Below, piece after piece: positions 24,586 to 32,930 of a DNA stretch of 64,000 bases (positions are counted from its first letter, which is position 1; each line of letters begins with the position of its first letter). The stretch covers positions 62,001 through 126,000 of the forward strand of contig NZ_JAHDTI010000023.1 of NCBI RefSeq assembly GCF_018531495.1. Direction: 5' to 3'. Position numbers and translations under genes: made by a program. The stretch is from Nonomuraea sediminis. GTDB taxonomy: Bacteria; Actinomycetota; Actinomycetes; Streptosporangiales; Streptosporangiaceae. Below the pieces are notes generated by a model. The model saw only the letters and a program-made list of their open reading frames with translations, was not told the DNA's origin and made no database searches.

Positions 24586-25691
24586 AGCAGGTCCTCCTCC
24601 ACCCGGCCGGCGCCACTGGCGGTGACCGTCTCGTAGACGCGTACGACGTCGCGCGCCACCGTGGACCAGTCGTACTTGCGCACCGCCACCAGCGCCTCGG
24701 CGGCCAGCTTGGCCCGCCGTTCAGGAGCCTCGAGCAGCGCGGCAGCCTCGCGGGCCAGCGACTCGGGGTCGCCGTTGGCGAACAGCGCGCCCGCCTGGCC
24801 CTCGCCGAGCACCCTGCGGAAGGCGGGGATGTCGCTGGCCAGCACGGTCGCGCCGGAGGCCATGGCCTCGGCGAGCACGATGCCGAAGCTCTCGCCGCGG
24901 GTGTTGGGCGCGCAGAAGACGTCGACCGAGTGGTAGGCGCGGATCTTGTCCTGCTCGCTGACCAGCCCGAGCAGGGTCACCCTGTCGCGCAACGACTTGG
25001 GGATCTTGGCCTCGCCCGGCCCCGCGACGAGCAGTTTCACCGAGGAGGGCAGCAGCTTCATGGCCTCGAGCAGGATCGGGAAGCCCTTGCGCTCCTCGTC
25101 GAGCCGCCCGAGGAACCCGAGCGTCCGCCCGTCGGGCCCCCACCCGTCCAGGGGCGGAGCGTCGGAGTAGCGGGCGACAGTGACGCCGTTGGGGATCAGC
25201 ACGGTGTCGCCGCCGAACTGCTCGACCAGGCTCTTGCGGGCCGCGTCGGAGACGGCGATGCGCCCGGTCAGCTTCTCCAGGGCGCTGCGCAGCAGCGGCT
25301 CGGCCACCGCGATCGCCCGCGAGCGGGAGAAGGAGGCGTGGAAGGTGGCCACGATCGGCCCCTTGGCCGCCCAGCAGGCCAGCACCCCCAGCGAGGGGAT
25401 CAGCGGCTCGTGGATGTGCAGCACGTCGAAGGAGCCGTCGCGCACCCAGCGCCGCACCCGCGCCGCCGAGATGAACCCGAACGACATGCGCGCCACCGAC
25501 CCGTTGTAGGGCACGGGAATCGCCCGGCCCGCCCCCGTCACGTACGCGGGCAGGTCGGCGTCGTCGCCGGTCGGCGCGATCACCGAGACGTCGTGCCCCT
25601 GCGCGATCAGCGCCTGCGCCAGGTCGTCGATGTGCTGCTTGACCCCGCCGGGCATGTCCCATGCATACGGGCAGACGATGCCGACCTTCAT
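24582..25691 (-). CDS. pimA: PimA, phosphatidylinositol alpha-mannosyltransferase
   Basis: 369 residues from ATG 25691, which overlaps the patA stop (ATGA). GT-B fold, family GT4: MKVGIVCPYAWDMPGGVKQH at the N-terminus with the GGV loop, VLHIHEPLIPSL, RIAVSDAARKSL, the GDP-binding region GFLGRLDEERKGFPIL and the E-x7-E motif ESFGIVLAEAMASG. PimA moves mannose from GDP-mannose to the 2-position of phosphatidylinositol at the cytoplasmic face of the membrane, the first step of PIM synthesis. The gene order pgsA-patA-pimA supports this over other GT4 roles. Confidence 0.93.
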   Translation of the reverse strand: MKVGIVCPYAWDMPGGVKQHIDDLAQALIAQGHDVSVIAPTGDDADLPAYVTGAGRAIPVPYNGSVARMSFGFISAARVRRWVRDGSFDVLHIHEPLIPSLGVLACWAAKGPIVATFHASFSRSRAIAVAEPLLRSALEKLTGRIAVSDAARKSLVEQFGGDTVLIPNGVTVARYSDAPPLDGWGPDGRTLGFLGRLDEERKGFPILLEAMKLLPSSVKLLVAGPGEAKIPKSLRDRVTLLGLVSEQDKIRAYHSVDVFCAPNTRGESFGIVLAEAMASGATVLASDIPAFRRVLGEGQAGALFANGDPESLAREAAALLEAPERRAKLAAEALVAVRKYDWSTVARDVVRVYETVTASGAGRVEEDLL

Positions 25692-26593
25692 CGCGGCAGA
25701 TCCTCCAGCCACAGCCGCTGCAGCATGTGCCAGTCCTCAGGATGCTGCGCGATGCCCTTCTCGAACACGTCGGCCAGCTCCTGCGCCACCGCGGCGACCT
25801 TCTCCTGCCGCGTCCCCTCCTGCGGCACCGGCAGCTCGGGGTGGATGTCGATCCCCCAGTCGTCGCCGTCGAAGTACACGATCGCCGGCAGCAGCGCCGC
25901 CCCCGTCTGTACGGCCAGCAGCGGCGGACCCGCGGGCACCTTGGTGGCACCGCCGAAGAAGCGCACCTCCACGCCGTTCTTGGTCAGGTCGCGCTCGGCG
26001 GGCAGGCACACGACGCCGCCCCGCCGTACCCGGGAGGCCAGCGTGCCGAAGTTGTGGCCGTCGCCGCCGGTGAGCGGCAGCACCTCCATGCCCAGCCCCT
26101 CGCGGAAGGCCACGTAGCGGCGGAACAGCGACTCGGGCTTGAGCCGCTCGGCCACGGTCGTGAACGGATGCCCCACCCCGACCAGCCAGGCCCCGGCCTG
26201 GTCCCAGTTGCCCATGTGCGGCAGCGCGAGCACCACGCCGCGCCCCGCGGCGACGTTGTCGTGGACGTGCTCGGCGCCGGTGACGTGGGTGCGGCGGACG
26301 ACCTCGTCGACCGGCATGGACGGCAGGCGGAAGATCTCGTGGAAGTAGCGGAAGTAGGAGCGCATGCCGCGCCTGCTCAGCTCGCGCAGCTGCGGGCTGT
26401 CGGGGTCGAGCCCGGTGACGCGGGCCAGGTTGGTCTCCAGCCGGCGCACCGACTTGCCGCGCTTGCGCCACACGCGGTCGGCCGCGAACGAGAACGCCGC
26501 CGTGGTCGGCCGCTGGGGCAGCAGCGGGACGAGCTTCCACCCTGCCGCGAACCCCGCGGCCACGACCCGATCGGTGATGGACGGATCGCTCAT
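25688..26593 (-). CDS. patA: PatA-like phosphatidylinositol mannoside acyltransferase
   Basis: 301 residues from ATG 26593, overlapping the pgsA stop as ATGA; the longer open frame upstream is antisense-like low complexity. The HtrB/LpxL-type acyltransferase motif H-x4-D/E is seen in LALPHMGNWDQAGAWL, with VCLPAERDLTKNGVEVRFFG and PAGPPLLAVQTGAALLPAI as the following family blocks. It transfers palmitate to the mannose of PIM1 or PIM2. It stands between the enzyme making phosphatidylinositol phosphate and PimA. Confidence 0.92.
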   Translation of the reverse strand: MSDPSITDRVVAAGFAAGWKLVPLLPQRPTTAAFSFAADRVWRKRGKSVRRLETNLARVTGLDPDSPQLRELSRRGMRSYFRYFHEIFRLPSMPVDEVVRRTHVTGAEHVHDNVAAGRGVVLALPHMGNWDQAGAWLVGVGHPFTTVAERLKPESLFRRYVAFREGLGMEVLPLTGGDGHNFGTLASRVRRGGVVCLPAERDLTKNGVEVRFFGGATKVPAGPPLLAVQTGAALLPAIVYFDGDDWGIDIHPELPVPQEGTRQEKVAAVAQELADVFEKGIAQHPEDWHMLQRLWLEDLPR

Positions 26594-27228
26594 CGCTCCC
26601 CCGGCTGCTTGCCATCGGTCTGCTTGTGTACGTGCACGACGCGCTGCACCACCGTGATGGCGCTGGCCACCGCCAGCAGCCACATTCCCACGGGCAGAAT
26701 GTACGGCACGCCGAGCCCGGCGAAGCAGGCGGCCACCAGCGCCACGACGAGCCGTTCCGGGCGTTCGGCGAGGCCCACGTCGCACGTCAGCCCCAGCCCC
26801 TCGGCCCTGGCCTTGGCGTAGGAGACCAGCCCGCCGAGCACCAGGCAGGCCAGCGTCACCGCGGCCATCAGCGCGTCGCCCCGGAAGATGAAGTACATGA
26901 TCAGCCCGGCGAACACGGCCGCGTCGGCGACCCGGTCGAGCGTGGAGTCGAGGAAGGCGCCCCAGGTGCTGCCCCCTCCCCCGCCGAGCCGCGCGACCAC
27001 TCCGTCGAGCAGGTCGAACAGCACGAACAGCGTGATCGCCAGGGCGCCTGCCGTCAGGTATCCCAGGGGGAACAGCAGCAGGGCGGAGATCACGGTGCCG
27101 AGGGTGCCGATCGCCGTGACGGCGTTCGGGCCGATCCCGCGGCGGACGAGAGCCCTGCCCAGCGGGGTGAGTATCCGGGTCATGGCCGGGCGCAGGAGTT
27201 TCAGCATCGCGCTCAAATCGTAGGCCAT
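26590..27228 (-). CDS. pgsA: Phosphatidylinositol phosphate synthase (CDP-alcohol phosphotransferase)
   Basis: 212 residues if begun at ATG 27228; ATG 27207 (MLKLLRPAMTRIL) is an equally good start and neither has a strong ribosome site. Six membrane segments and the CDP-alcohol phosphotransferase signature DGVVAR...G-x3-D-x3-D (DLLDGVVARLGG, then WGAFLDSTLDRVAD) identify the family. Resemblance to mycobacterial PgsA1 (YAKARAEGLGL, ERPERLVVALVA, VGMWLLAVASAITVVQR) and the downstream patA-pimA genes indicate that it condenses CDP-diacylglycerol with inositol phosphate. A run of five Gly makes the signature spacer one residue longer than in the mycobacterial protein. Confidence 0.92.
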   Translation of the reverse strand: MAYDLSAMLKLLRPAMTRILTPLGRALVRRGIGPNAVTAIGTLGTVISALLLFPLGYLTAGALAITLFVLFDLLDGVVARLGGGGGSTWGAFLDSTLDRVADAAVFAGLIMYFIFRGDALMAAVTLACLVLGGLVSYAKARAEGLGLTCDVGLAERPERLVVALVAACFAGLGVPYILPVGMWLLAVASAITVVQRVVHVHKQTDGKQPGER

Positions 27229-27286
27229 CACGGGGCCGACGACTTTCTTTGCCTCACCCCTCTTGTGATATCCGCCACACGGGTAT

Positions 27287-27298
27287 TTGGTGAACACA
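27287..27298 (-). promoter_or_regulatory. TGTGTTCACCAA motif upstream of pgsA
   Basis: The minus-strand 12-mer TGTGTTCACCAA, 59 bases before the pgsA start, is identical to the one upstream of phoD (15188-15199). GTTCACC is the core of actinobacterial PhoP sites. The rest of the divergent pgsA/EF-G intergenic region also has the direct repeat TGGACCTCA. Regulatory meaning is inferred from the match only. Confidence 0.3.
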
Positions 27299-27432
27299 CC
27301 GCGTCCATGTGGTTTCCATCACCTTCCGCGCGGGCGCGGTGTTGGACCTCAACCGACGGCAGGGAGAGGTAGCCGTCGCGTGGACCTCAGGGTGCCAGGC
27401 GAGGCCGGCTCGCCCATGGAGACGGAGGAATC

Positions 27433-29571
27433 GTGGCGGATAGGAACCCCGGCGGGGCCGCGGGAGCCGCGGGCAGGGCACCAGCGGCCGACAGCGCGGA
27501 TGCGATACGCAATGTCGTACTGGTCGGCCACTCGGGAGCGGGCAAGACGACCCTGATAGAGCAGTTGCTGGCGACGACGGGCACGACGCAGCGGGCCGGC
27601 CGGGTGGAGGACGGCAACACGGTCAGCGACTTCGACGAGGTAGAGGTACGCCAGCAGCGATCGGTCAACCTGGCTCTGGCGCCACTGGTGCACAACGGCA
27701 TCAAGATCAACCTTATCGACACCCCCGGATACGCCGACTTCGTGGGCGACCTGCGCGCCGGGCTGCGGGCCGCCGACGCCGCGCTGTTCGTGGTGTCGGC
27801 CTCCGAAGGCATCGACGGGCTCACCCAGATGCTGTGGGAGGAGTGCGCCCAGGTCGGCATGCCCCGAGCCGTGGTGATCACGAAGATCGACCACCATCGT
27901 GCCGACTTCGACGAGGTACTCGCCACCTGCCAGGACGTCTTCGGCGACGGCGTCGCCCCCCTCTACCTGCCGGTCATCACCAACGGGCACGTCAACGGCC
28001 TGATCGGGCTGCTGTCGCAGAAGTTCTTCAACTACGCGACCGGCACCCGCACCGAGAACGAGCCTGGCCCCGAGTACGAGGCGCGTATCGAGGAGCACAG
28101 GGGCGTCCTGATCGAGGGCATCATCCAGGAGAGCGAAGACGAGTCGCTCATGGACCGCTACCTGGAGGGTGAGCCGATCGACACCAAGGTCCTCATCGAG
28201 GACCTGGAGAAGGCCGTGGCCCGCGGCAGCTTCTACCCCGTGCTCTGCACCGGCCTGGGCGTGGGCTCGGTGGAGTTGCTCGAACTGGTCACCCAGGGCT
28301 TCCCCGCGCCGCCCGAACACCCGCTCCCCGAGATCACCGACCTGGACGGCAAGCCCGTCAAGGGCGTCACCTGCGACCCCGACGGCCCCCTGGTGGCCGA
28401 GGTCGTCAAGACCACCAGCGACCCCTATGTGGGCCGGATCAGCCTGGTGCGCGTGTTCTCCGGCACGCTGCGCCCGGACATGACCGTGCACGTCTCCGGG
28501 CACGGCCTGGCCGACCGCGGGCACGAGGACCACGACGTCGACGAGCGCATCGGCACGCTGACCAGCCCGCTGGGCAAGCAGCAGCGCCCCATCAGCAAGG
28601 GCGTGGCGGGCGACCTCGTGGCCGTGGCCAAGCTGTCGCGCGCCGAGACGGGCGACACGCTGTCGGAGGTGGACCGCCCGCTGCTGATGACGGCCTGGTC
28701 GATGCCCGACCCGCTGCTGCCGGTCGCGATCAGGGCCAAGTCCAAGGCCGACGAGGACAAGCTGTCGCAGGCGCTGGGCAGGCTGGTGGCCGAGGATCCG
28801 ACGCTGCGCCTGGAGAACAACGCCGAGACCAGGCAGCTGGTGCTGTGGTGCATGGGCGAGGCCCACACCGACGTGCTGCTCGATCGGCTGGCCAACCGGC
28901 ACGGCGTGGAGGTCGAGCGGATCGACCTGCGGGTTCCGCTGCGCGAGACGTTCGGCGCCAAGTGCCAGGCCATGGGCAGGAACGTCAAGCAGACAGGCGG
29001 CCACGGCCAGTACGCCATCTGCCACCTGGAAGTCGAGCCCCTGCCCTCCGGCGGGGGTTTCGAGTTCGTGGACAAGATCGTGGGCGGCGTCGTGCCCCGG
29101 CAGTTCATCCCGTCGGTGGAGAAGGGCGTGCGGGCCCAGATGGAGCGCGGCGTGGTCGCCGGCTACCCGATGGTGGACGTGCGCGTCACGCTCTACGACG
29201 GCAAGGCGCACTCGGTCGACTCCTCCGACATGGCCTTCCAGATAGCCGGGCAACTGGCGCTGAAGGAGGCCGCGTCGAAGGTGCCGACCCTGCTGCTCGA
29301 GCCGGTCGACGAGCTGTCGGTGCTGGTCGCCGACGACTACGTGGGATCGGTGATGTCCGACCTGTCCTCGCGGCGCGGGCGGGTGCTCGGCACCGAGCCC
29401 GTGGGCACGGGCCGCACGCTGGTCAAGGCGGAGGTACCGGAGCTGGAGATCACCCGCTACGCGATCGACCTGCGGTCGATGTCGCACGGCACGGGCACCT
29501 TCCAGCGCGCGTTCCTGCGGTACGAGCCGCTGCCCCCACATCTGGCCGACAAGGTGGCGGCCACGGAGTGA
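27433..29571 (+). CDS. Elongation factor G-like protein (EF-G2 type)
   Basis: 712 residues from GTG 27433 with GGAGGAATC directly upstream. All five EF-G domains are recognisable: G domain with P-loop GHSGAGKTTLIEQLL (residues ~32-46), G3 NLIDTPGYADF and G4 ITKIDHHRAD, domain II near residues 300-400, domain III RLENNAETRQLVLWCMGEAH, domain IV GGHGQYAICHLEVEPLP and domain V DDYVGSVMSDLSSRRGRVLG. The Ala-Gly-rich N-terminal extension and T in place of N in the G4 motif set it apart from the housekeeping FusA and match the actinobacterial FusA2 paralogue. Role in translation is uncertain. Confidence 0.93.
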   Translation: MADRNPGGAAGAAGRAPAADSADAIRNVVLVGHSGAGKTTLIEQLLATTGTTQRAGRVEDGNTVSDFDEVEVRQQRSVNLALAPLVHNGIKINLIDTPGYADFVGDLRAGLRAADAALFVVSASEGIDGLTQMLWEECAQVGMPRAVVITKIDHHRADFDEVLATCQDVFGDGVAPLYLPVITNGHVNGLIGLLSQKFFNYATGTRTENEPGPEYEARIEEHRGVLIEGIIQESEDESLMDRYLEGEPIDTKVLIEDLEKAVARGSFYPVLCTGLGVGSVELLELVTQGFPAPPEHPLPEITDLDGKPVKGVTCDPDGPLVAEVVKTTSDPYVGRISLVRVFSGTLRPDMTVHVSGHGLADRGHEDHDVDERIGTLTSPLGKQQRPISKGVAGDLVAVAKLSRAETGDTLSEVDRPLLMTAWSMPDPLLPVAIRAKSKADEDKLSQALGRLVAEDPTLRLENNAETRQLVLWCMGEAHTDVLLDRLANRHGVEVERIDLRVPLRETFGAKCQAMGRNVKQTGGHGQYAICHLEVEPLPSGGGFEFVDKIVGGVVPRQFIPSVEKGVRAQMERGVVAGYPMVDVRVTLYDGKAHSVDSSDMAFQIAGQLALKEAASKVPTLLLEPVDELSVLVADDYVGSVMSDLSSRRGRVLGTEPVGTGRTLVKAEVPELEITRYAIDLRSMSHGTGTFQRAFLRYEPLPPHLADKVAATE

Positions 29572-29575
29572 CACG

Positions 29576-29609
29576 ACGGTTGAGCCGGGCTCCCACCCGG
29601 CTCAACCGT
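29576..29609 (+). terminator. Terminator hairpin after the EF-G-like gene
   Basis: Perfect 14-bp stem ACGGTTGAGCCGGG (29576-29589) with CCCGGCTCAACCGT (29596-29609) around CTCCCA, starting 5 bases after the stop codon. It is followed by TACTTTCG, only mildly T-rich, as usual in actinomycetes. Confidence 0.85.
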
Positions 29610-29690
29610 TACTTTCGTCACACGAACATCACGAATCGATTTCTTTTTTTGGGCCGAACCACGACGGGGGCGATGTCACACTGAGGAACC

Positions 29691-31241
29691 ATGCGCACTG
29701 GACGTCCCCTGCTCGCCGCAGCCGCCCTAGCCGTCCTCACCACAGGCACCGCCTACGCCTTCGGGCCGGGATCGCACAAGAACCCCGCGCCGAAGCCCGC
29801 CGCCGCTTCCGCTCGTGAGTCCTGTACGGCCGACGCGCGCTTTCCCAAGCGGCAGCTGCGGGGTGTGTGGATCTCCACGGTGCACAACATCGACTGGCCC
29901 TCCCGGACGGGGCTGTCGGTCGACCGGCAGAAGGCCGAGTACGTCGCACTGCTCGACGCCGCCGTCAAGCGGCGGCTCAACGCGGTGTTCGTCCAGGTCC
30001 GCCCCGCCTCCGACGCCATCTACAGCTCGCCGTACGAGCCCTGGTCGGTCTATCTCACGGGTACGGCGGGCAAGGATCCGGGCTGGGACCCGCTGCCGTT
30101 CCTCATCGACCAGGCGCACAAGCGTGGCCTGGAGTTCCACGCCTGGTTCAACCCCTATCGCGCCGGCTACGACGACAAGGTCAAGAAGCTGCCCGCCAAC
30201 CATCCGGCCCGGCAGCATCCCGACTGGGTCGTGAAATATGACGGCAAGCTCTACTACAACCCCGGGCTGCCCGCGGTGCGCGACCACGTGATCAAGGTCA
30301 TCACGGACGTGGTGCGGCGTTACGACATCGACGGCGTGCACTTCGACGACTACTTCTACCCGTATCCGGGCGGGGGCGGGAAGTTCGACGACGCCGCCGC
30401 CTTTACAAAGTACGGCAACGGGAAGAAGCTGGGCGACTGGCGGCGGGCCAACGTCAACCAGCTCATCGCCCAGGTCGACAAGGCCGTCCACGGCATCAAG
30501 CGGTACGTGAAGTTCGGCATCAGCCCGTTCGGGATCTGGCGCAACAAGTCCGACGATCCGACGGGCTCGAAGACTGCCGGCATGTCCGCCTATGACTCGA
30601 TTTATGCGGATGCGCGGGCGTGGATCAAGGCGGGCACGGTCGACTACGTGATGCCGCAGCTGTACTGGCCGCGCGGCTTCAAGGTGGCCGACTACCGGGC
30701 GCTGGTGCCGTGGTGGGCCGACGAGGTCAAGGGCACGGGCGTCGACCTGTACATCGGCCAGGCGCTCTACCGGGTCGGCACCAGGGACGACAAGGCCTGG
30801 ACCAAGCCGGGCGAGCTGCCCGCGCACCTGACGTTCAACCGCTCCTACGACCAGGTGAACGGCGACGTCTACTTCAGCGCCAAGCAGCTGCTGACCAACC
30901 CGCTCGGCGTCATGGACCGCCTGGCCAGGAACCAGTACCCGCGCCCCGCCCTGCTGCCGCTGCTGAAGCACCGGGACCACAACGCCCCGGCCAAGCCCGC
31001 CGCCGCCAGGGCCTCGGGCACGACGATCTCCTGGAAGGCCACCCAGGGCGCCCGTTCCTACGCGGTCTACCAGGTCCCCAAGCAGGGCTCCACCTGCCAG
31101 CCGGTCGACGCCCGCAGCCTGGTCGCGGTCGTCACCTCCCCCGCCTACACGGCGCCGGCTCCCGGCACGTACCTGGTGACGTCGCTGGACCGCCTCCAGA
31201 ACGAGAGCAAGCCCACCACCGTCAAGATCACCCTGACCTAG
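29691..31241 (+). CDS. Secreted GHL10/DUF187 glycoside hydrolase-like protein
   Basis: 516 residues. A signal peptide (residues ~1-23, LLAAAALAVLTTGTAYA) precedes a short linker and a (beta/alpha)8 domain of the GHL10 (DUF187) type: RQLRGVWISTVHNIDWPS, VFVQVRPASDAIYSSPYEPW, LEFHAWFNPYRAGYDD, YDIDGVHFDDYFYPYP (acidic pair in the expected place), KFGISPFGIWRN and VDYVMPQLYWPRGF. Residues ~440-516 form a fibronectin-III-like tail. The E. coli relative DigH cleaves denuded peptidoglycan glycan, so a cell-wall role is likely but the exact bond is not known here. Confidence 0.9.
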   Translation: MRTGRPLLAAAALAVLTTGTAYAFGPGSHKNPAPKPAAASARESCTADARFPKRQLRGVWISTVHNIDWPSRTGLSVDRQKAEYVALLDAAVKRRLNAVFVQVRPASDAIYSSPYEPWSVYLTGTAGKDPGWDPLPFLIDQAHKRGLEFHAWFNPYRAGYDDKVKKLPANHPARQHPDWVVKYDGKLYYNPGLPAVRDHVIKVITDVVRRYDIDGVHFDDYFYPYPGGGGKFDDAAAFTKYGNGKKLGDWRRANVNQLIAQVDKAVHGIKRYVKFGISPFGIWRNKSDDPTGSKTAGMSAYDSIYADARAWIKAGTVDYVMPQLYWPRGFKVADYRALVPWWADEVKGTGVDLYIGQALYRVGTRDDKAWTKPGELPAHLTFNRSYDQVNGDVYFSAKQLLTNPLGVMDRLARNQYPRPALLPLLKHRDHNAPAKPAAARASGTTISWKATQGARSYAVYQVPKQGSTCQPVDARSLVAVVTSPAYTAPAPGTYLVTSLDRLQNESKPTTVKITLT

Positions 31242-31565
31242 CCGGTACGGCGCGCCACCCCCGACCGGGTCGGCGAGCACCCTAGGCGCCTGGACCGCGA
31301 GAACGCCCCAGGCGCCGGGTCGGCGGGAATCTCGGCGAGCACCCAGGCACCTGGTCCGCGGACACCCCGTGCGGCACGCGCACCAGGCGCCGGGATGAGT
31401 CACGGCAAAGGCAGGCGCCCTGTACGACGGCGAGGATGCCACCGCAACCGGGTCCCAGGGTGTCGTAACGGCGGCCGACCGGCATCCGGTCAGCAGGCGT
31501 CTCCCTGGAGGGCCGCGACCCCGTGCGGCGGTTGGCGGCACGGCGGCCTGCCGTACAGCAAAGTG
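31242..31565. repeat. 324-bp GC-rich spacer with a repeated ~30-bp unit
   Basis: CGGCGAGCACCC(T)AGGC(G/A)CCTGG(A/T)CCGCG occurs at about 31271 and again at about 31333. The words CCCCGTGCGGC and CGTAC are also repeated. Frames crossing it are antisense extensions of the MocR gene with biased composition. I see no gene here. Confidence 0.5.
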
Positions 31566-32864
31566 TCAGGACACCTCGGCCCAAGCACGGGCGAGGCCGG
31601 CGACCGCCTGGTCGAGGAGTGCGGGCGGGAGGGCGAAGCTGAGGCGCAGCCGGTCGCGGTGCCGCCCGTCGGGCGAGAAGAGCGTGCCGGGCGCGACCGC
31701 GACGCCGTGATCGCGGGCGATCCTGGCGAAGCGTTCGGCGTCCGTGCCGAGCAGGCGGGCCCACACCGACAGGCCGCCCGCGGGAGGCGTCCAGGTCCAT
31801 GAGGGCAGGTGGGCGGACAGGGCGGCGGTGAAGTGGGCGCGCCTGGCGGCGAGTTCGGCCAGCCAGGGGCCGAGCGGGTCGGTGTCGAGCAGCAGCGTCG
31901 CCAGGCGCTGCGAGACGGCGCTGGTGGCCAGGTCGGCGTCGAGCTTGGCCTCGGTGAGGCGGGCGAGCAGCGCCTCGGGCGCCTCGAGCCAGCCGATGCG
32001 CAGCCCGCCCCACAGCAGCTTGGACAGCGACCCGACGATGACGGTGCCGTGCGGGTGCAGCGGGGCGAGCGGCTCCGGCGGGGCGACGTCGTGGACGAGC
32101 CTGGCCAGCGTCCTGTCCTCGACCAGCGTGACGTCGCGCGACCTGGCCAGCTCGGCGACGTGCCGCAGGTCGGGGACCGCGCCCGTCGGGTTCTCGACGC
32201 TCACCACGTAGACGAGCGCGGGCCGGTGGCGGTCGAAGGACTCCGCCACGGCCGCCGGGTCGGCGAGGTCCACGGCGACGGCGTGGGCGCCCGCCCTGCG
32301 CAGGATCGCCAGCATGCCGCCGTAGGTCGGGTCCCCCACCACGACCCGGTCGCCCGGCCGTACCAGGACGCGGACCGCCAGGTCGAGCCCCTGCTGCGCG
32401 CCGCCGGTCACCAGCACGTCGGGAGTGCCGGACAGCCGTGCGCGCAGGCGCGGGTCGCCCAGGGGGTCGTAGCCGTGGCCGCTGGGGGTGCGCACCAGGT
32501 CGCCGGGGTCTAGCGCGGGCAGGGTCAGGTGCGACGGGTCGGGCACCACCGAGGCCGACAGGTCCGCCACGACGGGTCCCGCCTGCAGCAGGCCGGTGAA
32601 GGTCGGCTTGTCCAGCAGGTACGTGCCGCTGCCGTGGCGGCGTTCGGCCAGGCCGTCGGCGCACAGGTGGTTGAACGCGGCCGCCACCGTGCCGCGGCTG
32701 AGCTCGACCGCCTGCGCCAGGTCGCGCTCGGACGGCAGGCGGCCCGCCAGTGCGCCGGTCTGCGCCAGGTCGATCAGGGCGCCCGCCAGGCGCCGGCTGG
32801 GTGCTTCCCTGCCCTGCCGCAGCCGGTAGCGGTCGCGGAGGAGGATCGCCAACTGGTCATCCAT
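31566..32864 (-). CDS. MocR/PdxR-type regulator (GntR domain fused to aminotransferase)
   Basis: 432 residues: an N-terminal GntR winged helix (residues ~18-85: GRLPSERDLAQAVELSRGTVAAAFNHL, then ERRHGSGTYL), a linker, and a fold-type I aminotransferase domain with TGGAQQGLDL, VVVGDPTYGGML, VSVENPTGAVPD and the PLP-lysine segment GSLSKLLWGGLRIGW. MocR proteins use pyridoxal phosphate or amino compounds as effectors and usually control a divergent neighbour. Here that neighbour is the class-IV aminotransferase gene 66 bases away, the likely target. Confidence 0.92.
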   Translation of the reverse strand: MDDQLAILLRDRYRLRQGREAPSRRLAGALIDLAQTGALAGRLPSERDLAQAVELSRGTVAAAFNHLCADGLAERRHGSGTYLLDKPTFTGLLQAGPVVADLSASVVPDPSHLTLPALDPGDLVRTPSGHGYDPLGDPRLRARLSGTPDVLVTGGAQQGLDLAVRVLVRPGDRVVVGDPTYGGMLAILRRAGAHAVAVDLADPAAVAESFDRHRPALVYVVSVENPTGAVPDLRHVAELARSRDVTLVEDRTLARLVHDVAPPEPLAPLHPHGTVIVGSLSKLLWGGLRIGWLEAPEALLARLTEAKLDADLATSAVSQRLATLLLDTDPLGPWLAELAARRAHFTAALSAHLPSWTWTPPAGGLSVWARLLGTDAERFARIARDHGVAVAPGTLFSPDGRHRDRLRLSFALPPALLDQAVAGLARAWAEVS

Positions 32865-32930
32865 GGCACCAATTATTGACGAAGTGGGTCGATTGAGTCA
32901 TCGTTTAGGAGCCACTTGAGGAGGTTCGTG
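32865..32930. promoter_or_regulatory. Divergent control region of MocR and class-IV aminotransferase genes
   Basis: This 66-base gap is relatively AT-rich and holds the inverted pair AAGTGG (32882-32887) and CCACTT (32912-32917) and a short CGAT-N6-ATCG. It must contain both promoters. The ribosome site GAGGAGG precedes ATG 32931. The repeat is a candidate MocR site only by position. Confidence 0.4.

Noticed and set aside
27349..29574. 741-codon open frame on the minus strand
   Set aside because: It is fully antisense to the EF-G-like gene, whose motifs are unmistakable.
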